NCBI GenBank assembly: GCA_943737045.1
Contig: CALSFV010000222.1
Coordinates: 558,001-622,000, forward strand
Direction: 5' to 3'
Length of the DNA stretch: 64,000 bases
Source of the DNA: Parapristionchus giblindavisi
Lineage: Eukaryota; Nematoda; Chromadorea; Rhabditida; Diplogasteridae
In this document: positions 11,801-22,500 of the stretch, in pieces
Layout: every line of letters starts with the position of its first letter
How positions within the stretch are numbered: position 1 is the first letter of the stretch
Position numbers and translations under genes: made by a program
Notes under the pieces: model-generated
Databases searched by the model: none
The model's input: the letters and a program-made list of their open reading frames with translations, nothing else
What the model was told of the DNA's origin: nothing

Positions 11801-14800
11801 AGTTGCATCTCGTGGAGCAGAGGGTGTACGTCGATTTCGCCCGATTGATCCTAAATAATCCATTTCAAATATTTAAGCAGCAATATTATTATCATTAATT
11901 ACACAATTATAACACATAAAATGATAGAATAAGAAACGATGTTACGACAATAAGATAAGCAATGAATTCAAGAAAAGAATAAAAGACCCAAGGCCAGAGA
12001 CAAAACTACCGAAATCAACCAATCAATAATACTCAATCAATATAAACTCACTCTGAGATTGCCCCAAGCGATAACGGATCCTTTGTCCGTCATAGCAGCC
12101 GAGAACGACGCTCCAGCAGTCAGCATGACAACCTACAAAGCACAAAGATCAGAGATCAAAGACCACAGACCATCACGTACGTTTCCGTGCTCCTCGACGA
12201 GATTGGGGATATGATTGGCGAGTTTGATCTCGGTGAACTCATCGGTGGAACCTTCGGGCTCGACTCCCTCCGCGGGTACCGTACCCTGCAAACATACAAA
12301 TCGTATTTTATGTATTTCAAATTTACCGCTCATTTAGATCACAAACAAACCGTGAACTAGATCCTGCAAAAGGACAACAAAATGCAAATTTCTTTGTCCA
12401 TAGATAGCCAATTAAACATAAAAAGTGTGCACTAATTCCCCATAAGTAGCTCTGTACTTGCGTCATGCATTTCATTTACTCGCGTTGATTGGTCTTGATT
12501 GGTCGTTATCCCAACCTCTTATAATGCTCGTGCTACTTCTTATCCCGGTGCTTCCTATGTTCGTAAGTGAACTTGACAATATACCGTACCATACATTTTC
12601 GGAACCCTCGCCGTTTATTTTTATATAGTGGGTCAATTCTCGAAATAGGGTGAGCTGATTCACAAAATTCGCTATTTTCGTCATTTTTAGCTTCCTTTTT
12701 TTATCAAGTGGTCTAAACTGGGCCTTATATAGTGGGTCGATCCTCGCATTGCGAGAATATAAAAATGTATGATACCTCAACTACTTTACTTTGTATTTAA
12801 CGCAAACTAACTATTCTTAAAGGAAAAGGACTTGATAACTAGATAACTGCTTGCTCATCAAGCAATACTACCCCAATAATCAATAATCAATCAGGCAATG
12901 ATCTTCATATGTAACAAGAATGACCGAAGTAACAGAAAGATGGACATGTCTAAACCGCGAATGGCGCAGCCTTCCATCATCGAGACAATATCTGAAAGCC
13001 AGCCGGTGTCATCCACCGTTGAACAGGAAGAGATCAAGCAGCAACGGCACCTACATCTTGCAGCGGCCAAGGTAAACAGAAATATCGATTGATTCTGAAA
13101 TATCGATTCTGCAATATCGATTGATTCTGCGAGAAGTACAGTATCGTTAATCCATTCCAATTCAGTCGATACAATTTCAGCGTCTCTTCGCGGAAGAATC
13201 CACTATAGCATCGATGAGACGTAGAGAACAACAGAAAAGTACAAGAGAACAAAAGTCGAACAGGGACAAGTCCGAAGAACGAACGTCAAGACGAAGTGCG
13301 CGGAGAGGTAACTACTATTTCTAGGTCGCATGGCTTTGCTAGAATGCTAGTGAAGGCTATCCACGCTAGCATGCTGGCTAGATGACATTTGCTACAGCGT
13401 CTTATTAGCAGGACGCACCAGCTCCACGACTGGATCCGTTTCCAGAGACACTCAATCTTGTAGTGTAGGATCACCCATTGAGAAATCTGACAAGTGAGCG
13501 ACTGATAGCTACGTTACACATTTTCAAATGGGCAGGTTTTTCGATTTTTCGGAAATTTTCGACTGAAAATGCGATCAGGCATCGTAGTTTCTAACGTACT
13601 TTTCGACCTATGCATACCAAGCTACTTCTTACCAATAAATCATACTTTGCTCGAGTTGAACTTATTTCAAATTCTAACACGGCACTACTCCAGAAGCCCA
13701 AAAAGTGCGGAGTCAGGGCCTTATAAGATAAAAGATCAGTTCGGTTAACTATAGTTTGGCCCTCCGAATCACTAAATTGGGTTGTCCTAGTTAGTCCTTT
13801 TAGGGTATGTAAACGTATCAATTATCAATAACTACTAATCCTGACTTTGTTTAATTTAAGATCAATTTCTTATCGACGGTCTCAGCGATCTCTGCGAAGC
13901 TCGAGAAACTCTTGTTCTGGTAGCGGATCGCCCGAAGAGGTTTGCAGTCGACGAAGCGACAGAAGTCGGAGTTTCCGAGATTAGATACCGTAACCCCCAC
14001 AACTACCGTAACACACACGAGTGGTAAACATAACGAAGCTTCTGAATTATGACACATAACGCACCGTGTATGCATCGTAAATGATAAAGTTGTGCGAGAA
14101 AGATGACTCGATCGATATTGTGCATATTGAAATACCGTATACCTTTTCGTTGATTCCACACGAGAACACTCTGTGGTCGTTGGTGAGGAAGAGCGAGTGT
14201 ACACCTCCGGCTACTACCTGGAAATGAGCATAACTTGTTTGGATTATCGATCGATTGATCAACAAACCTGTACAATCTTCATCTCATCTTCCTCAACGAT
14301 GTCAACCTTTCTCGGCTTCTTAGAAGTAGTACGGCCGGGATGACCGAGTTGCTCGCCATCTCCTATAATTGATTCATATTAGATACATACAGTCTACATT
14401 TTGTAAAATATTATTATTATTATTAAGCAAAATACGTGAACAAAAAGTGCTCTGTCTGTCTGCCTTCTGATCCATCTCTCTCTATTATCTTTGTCTTTCT
14501 GTATTACTTTCCATTCTCGCCTTGTCCTTTTAAGTCGCATTTTAAGCCAACGAATCATCATCATGCAATAAAAATATAATATAATTATTCATACACTTAC
14601 CACATGAAAGCACACGATCGCCTATGGTTTTGTTATCCACGAAATCCTCCCACGAGAGCGAGAATGCCTTGGCTTTTCCTGAAGGCATAACACAAATCAG
14701 TCAAATGGATTTCATCATAGTTGGTCTATTCCCAGTGTGATCTACTATTGAACAATAGTAAAACGTTAATGCAACCATACATGGTCGGCGGTACATGGAT

Positions 14801-15630
14801 CCCGATTCTACAGGGTGCATCCGAATGATTGTTTAAAAAGGGTTAATTTTGCAGTTGCATTCATTTTTTTAAAACTTTCACATAAGCACTTTTCACATGA
14901 GGCATTCCACTCAATCTTCGAAAATCCCTAATGTACAGCGTGCAAACCCATGTCGGCGCCCATGCATGATTGCAACGATCGAAGTGCTGCTTATTGTTCA
15001 AATTCGGTATTTTTCAGAATATTCGGCCAGTATAGTAACCTTTCTTGGGCGTGGGTGGCGCTGATTTCTTGGATGGTGTGGGAGGAGCGCTCGTTTCGCT
15101 GGTCTTGCGCTTTCTTCCACGACCGGTGGCCTCCTGGATTGATGGAATAAGATAATTTGCATAATAATAATACGGATAAACCTTGGCTTCAGCGGCCGGT
15201 TTCGGTTCAGGCTTCTTCGGTTGAGCTGCCTTTCGAGTGGGACGACCAGCCTTCTTCTTGGGCTCTTCCTTCTCTTCGGGCGCGTCGTCTGAGGCTTTCT
15301 AAAAATAATATATTTCAATACTCGTGAAACATAAAGCAAAGTAGAGAACAACGCTCGAAAAGGCGAAGCTGCGAAAGATTACAGTGATAAGAGATATAGA
15401 GTTCATACTTGGTCAGATGACGTGGCTGCTCCAGCCTCAGCCTCGGTCTCATCCATCTTCTCATCCTCTGTTGAGGTAGCCTCAGCTGCGTCAGTCTCGG
15501 GCTCGGCGATGGTTTCCTCTGGTTCTTTCGCCTCCTCAGGCGTTTTCTTGGTCTCTTCTTGCACCTCATCGACCGCCATAGGCTCTTCCTCCTCCTTGCG
15601 TGCAGTGGTGGTGTTCTTCTTGGGCGGCAT
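8881..15630 (-). CDS. ran-3: RCC1 family Ran guanine-nucleotide exchange factor
   Basis: Chromatin-bound exchange factor that loads GTP on Ran for nuclear transport, spindle and nuclear-envelope assembly. Seventeen exons with consistent phases: 15630-15409, 15298-15182, 15133-15040, 14678-14601, 14362-14268, 14217-14143, 12285-12181, 12132-12052, 11850-11755, 11230-11113, 10880-10804, 10519-10381, 10164-10030, 9972-9888, 9649-9607, 9341-9219, 8994-8881. They total 598 residues, near the length I recall for the C. elegans orthologue. Residues 1-145 are a low-complexity acidic then basic tail with [10 protein letters not shown] and GRGRKRK, expected to bind chromatin and importin. Propeller blades follow, with hallmark motifs [41 protein letters not shown] and [14 protein letters not shown]; the last blade ends [12 protein letters not shown]. 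The start follows TATTGCAG-AT, a likely trans-splice site; the upstream in-frame ATG lies in the putative outron. The gene symbol is by homology with C. elegans. Confidence 0.93.
10592..10762. repeat. dispersed 'CACTATATA' repeat, RCC1 intron copy
   Basis: Degenerate copy of a family recognised by ATACATTTTC at the ends, (G/C)CCCTCGCCG and GACCCACTATATA. It recurs at 12591, 17354, 17865 and 21328. Here it lies in the intron between the exons ending 10804 and 10519. Confidence 0.6.
10932..11043. repeat. foldback repeat with CTCTGGCAA/TTGCCAGAG arms
   Basis: Left GGTACATCCAGGGC..CTTCGCTCTGGCAAC, right GCATTGCCAGAGCGGATAGGTTCAAATTAG..GGTGCACC. Same family as 25692-25825 and 52471-52593. Sits in an RCC1 intron. 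Confidence 0.7.
12591..12772. repeat. dispersed 'CACTATATA' repeat, best-preserved copy
   Basis: Starts ATACATTTTCGG and ends AAAAATGTAT, with TATATAGTGGGTC near both ends and TCGCATTGCGAG close to the right end. The terminal inverted repeats suggest a MITE. It lies in the large RCC1 intron, upstream of the nested + strand gene. Confidence 0.75.
12940..13984 (+). CDS. nested gene for an Arg/Ser-rich protein (inside RCC1 intron, opposite strand)
   Basis: Four exons with canonical GT..AG borders and matching phases: 12940-13071, 13181-13307, 13412-13493, 13861-13984; total 154 residues. The N-terminus is [20 protein letters not shown], followed by a Gln/His stretch and HLHLAAAK. Exon 2 is highly charged ([26 protein letters not shown]), exon 3 is Ser/Thr-rich ([14 protein letters not shown]) and exon 4 is an RS-type tail ([13 protein letters not shown] and [11 protein letters not shown]). 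The RS dipeptides continuing across a phase-2 junction argue that the model is real. RS domains are typical of splicing-related nuclear proteins, but no RNA-recognition motif is present, so the role is unknown. The start is uncertain: an in-frame ATG at 12898 or upstream exons are possible. Confidence 0.65.
13503..13612. repeat. 'CATAGGTCGAAAAGTA' element copy
   Basis: Ends in CTTTTCGACCTATG and begins GATAGCTACGTTACAC. It shares terminal sequence with the element at 18013-18214 and resembles 18595-18702 and 33529-33640. It sits in intron 3 of the nested Arg/Ser-rich gene. Confidence 0.6.
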
Positions 15631-16028
15631 ATCTGCAATAGCCAAAACATATTCAAAGTTTCCATACTTTTAAAACTCAAGTGAAAAAACATTCGAGCGA
15701 AATAAGAGCGTAACTGCGCGTCCACACGTCAAATCACTGTTGGGAAGCATGCAGCCAATATTTACGAAAGCTCTTGTGCAAAAATTGTGTTAAATGTAAT
15801 AATACAAATTAAAATAAACTAGAAAATCGATGGAAATTCGAAAGAAATGCGAGAATTTTTGAAATAGCTCTTTCTGCTTTTTACTAACGATCGTGGTGTG
15901 CTGAACATCTACTACCGTATACTTAATCAAAGATGCACACTCAAATTCGAGAACGTCATTGTTAATTTTTCTATTATTTTTGCTATTTCTGCTCATTTAA
16001 ATTATTTAACTGTCCATATTCATTACAG
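15631..16028. promoter_or_regulatory. shared head-to-head intergenic region of RCC1 and EMC1
   Basis: About 400 bp separates the two start codons, which face away from each other. Both starts are preceded by acceptor-like sequence (TATTGCAG for RCC1, CATTACAG for EMC1), so at least part of this stretch is probably outron. No TATA box or operator stands out. A bidirectional promoter is an inference from the spacing. Confidence 0.5.
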
Positions 16029-19000
16029 ATGGGTTGGACACACTTGGGGACATGTTTACTCCTAGTTACAGCGGTCTCAGGCCTGTTCGAAGATCAAGTC
16101 GGAAAATTTGATTGGTGAGTCGAGTCCTGATGACGCGACATTGTTAAATTGTTTGCAGGAGACATCGTTTCGTCGGTTGTCCCACTCAGATTGAACTGGA
16201 CAGGTCTCGCCACGGAAAGATCGACAATATTCTTGTGGCTACCAAGGAACAAGCACTCGCCGCCCTTTCATTGAACACTGGAGACATCGGTAACTTGATT
16301 ATAATAAAAAGTGATATCTATCCTGTCAGTATATTATATACAGAGTGCTCCAAACCGGGGAATCTTCTAATCCTCAAGATATAGTTTGTCCTTTAATAGA
16401 TAATTCATCTCCATTCAAGAAAAGTCCGCATATGAAACTTGATTAGCAGAGTCAAATAACAAATTAAAACTTTACATTGCCTGTCCAAGAAGCCTGTTTG
16501 ACAAGCTTGTCAAACTTATTCATGCTACGCTCATATTCTATTTGGATAAAGTAACCTTAAATTCGTACATTAAACTACCTCTCTGTTATTTTCCAGTTTG
16601 GCGTCGTCTCCAAGAGCGCAACGTCACAGAAGACATCAAGTTCGCTACGACTGATCAGCGTAAGCTCCAATTTTTGTTATTATTTAATTTGCATATTATT
16701 AATTCAGTGATCATCACCATCTCTGAGCACGGTCGTGCAGTTCGCGCTTGGGAGAAGAGAAAGGGTGGTTTGCGATGGACTGTATGGCTGTCTGATACAC
16801 CCAATGAGAAGTGAATCTTACTTTACATTTTATTTATTTATTTATTTATTTATTTACATTTAAATATATTCTCCAGTCTAACGTCTAACTCGCACTTTTG
16901 TTGCTAAACTGCCGTTTTGTTCTTCTTCTTCCTTTGACAGGGGACATCACTGTGAACAGATATTCGCTAAACTTGTTGTATGATCACTTTATTCTATTCC
17001 TACCCGACAATATTGCTACACTTGTGTAGCATGATCTCATTTCCATTATTCATTATTGTCCACTCTCTTCGTTCACTACCCTGAAGGATTAGAGTAACTA
17101 ATCCAAGGGTCGGATATTGATTGAATTTGACAAATATACATCATTTTTTATATTGTTGAGTACATAATTTGGTGTTTAAAAGTCGCGAAAAGAGACGAGA
17201 GGGTGTGTCAAACGAGTAGTTTTTCTCCGATTTTCGTTTATTTCTGCATCTTTTGAAGAGAGTATCAAGGACTAATTCATCTACTAATATTCTTTGCACC
17301 ATCTATTTCCTATTAGATATTTTTTTAAAATATTATTATCCATTATTTGGTCCGTACATTTTCGTACCCTCACAGTGTGAGGATCGACCCACTATATTAG
17401 CCTCATTTTTATGCGAATGATTGCAATTTAAGCGAAAAATAACGTTTTTCTAGATTGACCCACTATATAAAAAAAATCCGGTGAAGGCGCCGAAAATGTA
17501 TGATTTGTTCTGTTTCCAGTGTGGAGATCGCCGCCTCGGGTGACTTCGTGGTAGTTCTCGCTGGATCAACCCTTTATGGTATGGATGGTGGAGAGACGAC
17601 GTACACATGGAAGAAACAATTGCCCAAGAGGTTTGTATTATTGAATTCTATAGATATGGGCTAAACCTGATTATAGGTTATGGCTGCTTTGCATTAAATC
17701 TATCAGTGGAAATATTTGTAAGCCTGAATGTTCGTATTGTTCTGCTACCCGAGAATAACATGTAGAAGGCGTGGGGGATTTTAATCATACTTACCAGCGC
17801 TTGAAACAGTCATGGTATTGAATACAAAATATTGATCATATATCCCTAATTCAATCCCCCTCATACATTGTCATACCCTCGCTGTGCGAGGATTGACCCA
17901 CTATATATGGCCCATTTTAGACCACTTGATTAAAAAGGAAAGCTAAAATGACGATTTTTAAGCGAAACTTACGAATTTTGTGAATCGACCCACCCTATTT
18001 CGGGAATTGACCATAGGTCGAAAAGTATGTTACAAAGTACCAAGCCTGACCGGATTTTGAGCCAAAATTTCACAAAAAATAGTTAAACCTAACCGGATTT
18101 TGAGCCAAAATTTCACAAAAATCGTGAAACCTGACCGGATTTTGAGTTAAATTTGTCAAAAATCGAAAAACCTGACCGGATTTTGAAAACCGATAACCTA
18201 GCTATTTGACCTATGGAATTGACCTACTATATATATAAATAAAAGGGTACCGAAAATGTATGATCATATATCCCTCATTCAATCCCCCTTTCCAGTGACT
18301 GGCACTCCATCGCTACCCTCAACCCTGCCAAATCGACATCGTCGTCCTCATCTCTTGTCCGTCGAGAGCTCCTCCTTGTCTCCGCAACCCAAGGACATAA
18401 GGTAATCAATCGATATCTGGCCCCGCAACGATCAACTGGCATACTGTAGGTGCTCTTCACGCCGATCGATTCGTCCGGACTGATGAGCGATACCGCAGTG
18501 AGCAAGCCCGCTGATTGGTTCGCTCCCGAGAGGTACTGTATTGGTGGTTATTGATTTGCAACTTTTTTGCATATTATGGATGTTCAGGATTGTGCATAGA
18601 TCGAGTAACTACGTTATACGTTTTCAAAAATGCGATATGGTTTAAAAAACATCCTAGAATTCGGCCATGCTTCATAGTTTGTAACGTACATTTCGATCTA
18701 TGAGGCGTACCAGTCATATGTGGGCAGCTATTGTCGCTGGAAAATGAAATCGGGTGGGTCGGATGCAAAAATCGGGTGGATGTTACACAAAATGCCATTT
18801 TTGTATGCATTTTGGCTAAATCGTTTTAATTTTTGAGTGAATTTTGGCAAAATCGGGTGGGTCGGGTGCCAAAACTGGGTGGGTTTTGCCGCTAGCGACA
18901 ATGCCGCCCGCGTATGGTACCAGTTCATTACGAGTTTATCGTGCTTATCAAGAGTTTGCCTATGAAATTCTGATCGCTGACACTGAAGTTTTCTAAAACA

Positions 19001-19506
19001 ATGCCACTTCAGCTGCTCGCTCTCCGGTGACGCCCTCTGGTGTCTCTCGTCGACAGGAACCCTCAATATGCTGCCACTGTCTCTCGAAGCGAGTTCCGTA
19101 TCTGTACAAGCTCAGGTAAGATTACGGTACCTTTGAGCGATCGATTAATGTCCTCAACGAAATGTTGTCCGATGTCAATTCACACTCGCTGATTTCCTGT
19201 TCCTGGCAATCCATGTATTCGTAAAATATTCTTGCTAATCGTTTCGGCCCCCATATACAGAAATAATGATTATAATGAGTTTGTAAAACGGTATCAACTA
19301 AATTAATATTTAGTGTTCTATTTATATATTTATTTATTTATTTATTAATATATTTATGCAGTCGTCATCTACCCTGCGTGCCGTGCCCGCCTTCCACACG
19401 GTGGCTGTGGTGTCATCCAGTGAGACCGCCTTCTATCAGCTCAGAGAAGACAAGATTGCCAAGGTAATAGAGGAAGTATTCCCAATTCTATAAAATGATA
19501 ATATTA

Positions 19507-19544
<38 letters not shown>

Positions 19545-22500
19545 TTCCTTCAATCGAATTCAGGCACTCACCGTATCGGGCAAGGTCGACGCTATCGGAG
19601 CGACTGCTCTCGAAGGAGAAGGTAGATGATTTTATTAAAATTTAATTAATTAAATAAAATACCTAGCTGTGTCAGTCAGTTTCATGTTTCTCGAGAGTAT
19701 CATATGTTCTTTTCTCGAATAGTGGACAGGCAATACGTGCGTTGATCCAGTGGCTCACATTATACGTCCCCACCATCCATAATTTTTAACTACTTGTATC
19801 TGAGAGTACAATGTGTTTATTGATTATTTCCACAAATTTCGCGACTGTATCGTTCATGCGTTAGCATGTGGTAAATATATATATTTACACCCGCTGATTT
19901 CTTGCTTCTGGCAAGCCATGTATTCTACTACATATAGATACGCTTTCAGGCTCGACCAAGCAGAGCGTGATCGTTGCCGTAGCGACGAACACTTACGATC
20001 TCTCCATCTACAACCTGGAAACGGGCGACAAACTGGCCAAGGTTCAGAGATTATTGATTTATTGATTGATTTTTGGATTGCGGTTAAAAAATCGCATGGG
20101 GTATAGGTCTTCTTCGGGTTCGCGAAAAATTTGCATCCCAGCCGGCGCTTCTGAGTTTCGACTTGGGTGTTTAGCGCATCGCGTTAGTTCGTTGTCAATT
20201 TATAGTACGTAGCATTACTACCAATACTATTGTGAGTGTCGTGCTTATCACGCGTTGCCATTTTCGTTCTGCTAATCACTCTCAGGGGAATCTTTTTGAA
20301 TCTAATTGGAACAATTTTTGAATCTAATTCGAGCAATTTTAGAAGGAACCAGGGCTAAATTAGATTCAAACGACGCTCATATTCGATTCAAAAAACGCTA
20401 TGATTAGATTCAAAAGGTTTCTCAGTTTTGGTTCAGCTTTTAATCCCGTTTTTGAACTGGCGATCGTCGGACGATATTCGGGTGATTTCCCGTCGATTCG
20501 CGGACGCCCGGAAGGGCCCTCTCGGGCGCCCACGAATCGACGAGTGATCGACCGCCGATCGCCCGGGGTTCGACCGTGAATGTGTGGGCATTCGCCCGCG
20601 GATAATATGAGAAGGCCCAGGATCCTGGGTGTCCCTCGGTTCACCATATCCATTACGACTGTTTCAGCTTGCCATATTGTAAAAATGGTACTTCAACAAT
20701 CGCAATGCATACAGTAACCTCTAATGGCCATCAACACAAAAAACATGTTTAAACTGATGAACAAACGAATTAAATAAACAATTAAACAAATAAAATGGCA
20801 ATATTCTTCTCATCGACGCGGCTTGCTCCTCACTAACGAAGTAGTGCTTGCCGGACTGCAATGATAATGTAAAAGCTTGTGATAGTGAAAGTGGTTCTCT
20901 TACCTCTTCTGGCCTTTCCTAGCGTTTTCTTCGCCCGTCTCGGGACCCACACGGGGGAACTGACCCATCTGTAATAAAAAATCATGAGTTACGGTTCTGA
21001 CCCAATCTGATCTCGGTTGCTACTATTAGACCAATACCGAACTACTATATCTCACCTTTGGGCCTCTCATGGCGTCTGCTCAGCCGCGTCCCGGCGAGAG
21101 GTTGCTTCCACGGTTAACTGCAGAAATTACTAGTGAATGAGCTTGCCGTACTGTACTAGTGGTACTCATTCATTCGCAACTTCTACAGTAACCGGGGCTC
21201 CCTCCCCGCTTCTTATCCCTCTCGGGGGATCCAGGGGCCAATCTGTAATGAAAAATCATTGGTTGTGGTTCCAACCCAGTCTGATATCGTTTGTTACCTA
21301 TCGGACCAATACCGAATTACTATATCACCCATTTTCGGCGCCCTCAACGGATTGTTTTATATAGTGGGTCGAATTTCGAAATATAGTGGTAAATCGTTAT
21401 TTTTCGTTTACATTGTAATGTTTTACATAAAAAAATGACTCTTATATAGTGGGTCAATCCTCACGCTGTGAGGATCACACATTTTCGGTGCCCTCGCCGT
21501 TTATTTATAGATAGTGGGTCGATTCTCGAAAAAGGGTGAGTTGATTCAGAAAATTCGCTATTTTTCGCTTAAAAATGGTCATTTTTAGCTTCGTTTCGCA
21601 TCAAGTGGGCCAAAATGGGACTTATATAGTGGGTCAATCCTCGCATTGCGAGTGTATGAAAATGTATGTGTGAGGATATGAAAATGTATGTACTATATCT
21701 CACCTGGTTCGGCCTCTCATGGCGTCTTCTCAGCCGCGTCCAAGGGAGAGGTTGCTTCAACGGTTAACTGCAGAAATTGCTAGTGAATGAGCTTGCCGTA
21801 CTGTACTAGTGGTACTCATTCATTCACAATTTCTACAGTAACCGGGGCTCCCTCTCCGCCCATCTCGTTTCCCTCTCGGGGGACCAGGGCCAATCTGAAA
21901 CGAAAAATCATTGGTTATGGTTCCAACCCAATCCGATATTGACAGCTACGTATCGATCAAATACCATCTCTCACCCCTTCTGGTCTATTCTTGTGCATTC
22001 TCCACCCAATCTCGGGTCCCACTCGGGGGAAATGACCCATCTGCAATGAAAAATTATTAGTTAGGTGGGCTCGCTGGGGGGAAAGGCTGTGCGCATGGCC
22101 ATTTTTTTGCAGATTTGTTTGGAAATTTTCCAATTTTTGCGAGGCAAGGCTATGCGCAAGGCCCCGCAAGAGAAGGGGCAAGGCTGTGTGCAAAAATAAT
22201 TCGTTTTCACGCTCCCACATATGGTTACGGTTGAGACACAATCTGATCTCGGTATCTACCTATCATACCATTACCGAACTACTATATCTTACCTCTTCGG
22301 GCCTCTCCTAGCGTCTTCTCCGCCCCGTCTCGGGTTCCACAGAACTGACCCATCTTTAATGAAAAATCATTGGTTACGGTCATATGTGGGAGGGCATTGC
22401 CGCTGGAAATGAAAATCGGGGGGTTGGAAGCAAAAAATGGAGCATTTATACGTCATTTTGAGTGATTTTTGTCAAAAATCGGGGGTGTATTGCCGCTAGC

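Noticed and set aside
13851..14204. 117-codon minus frame through the nested gene's last exon
   Set aside because: RCC1 joins 14143 to 12285 in frame without it, no acceptor exists, and the + strand exon fits the Arg/Ser-rich gene in phase.
15422..15673. + strand Ser/Ala-rich frame
   Set aside because: Antisense shadow of the acidic RCC1 N-terminus.
16941..17000. Possible EMC1 exon after TTTGACAG
   Set aside because: Runs into a stop in the required phase; the exon at 17520 fits both phase and protein.
19052..19115. EMC1 exon 8 starting after GTCGACAG
   Set aside because: That start leaves a phase that hits a stop in exon 9; the upstream acceptor at 19012 gives a continuous frame.
20366..20653. 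95-codon minus frame in a GC-rich block
   Set aside because: Explained by local palindromic GC-rich sequence; no splice or family support.
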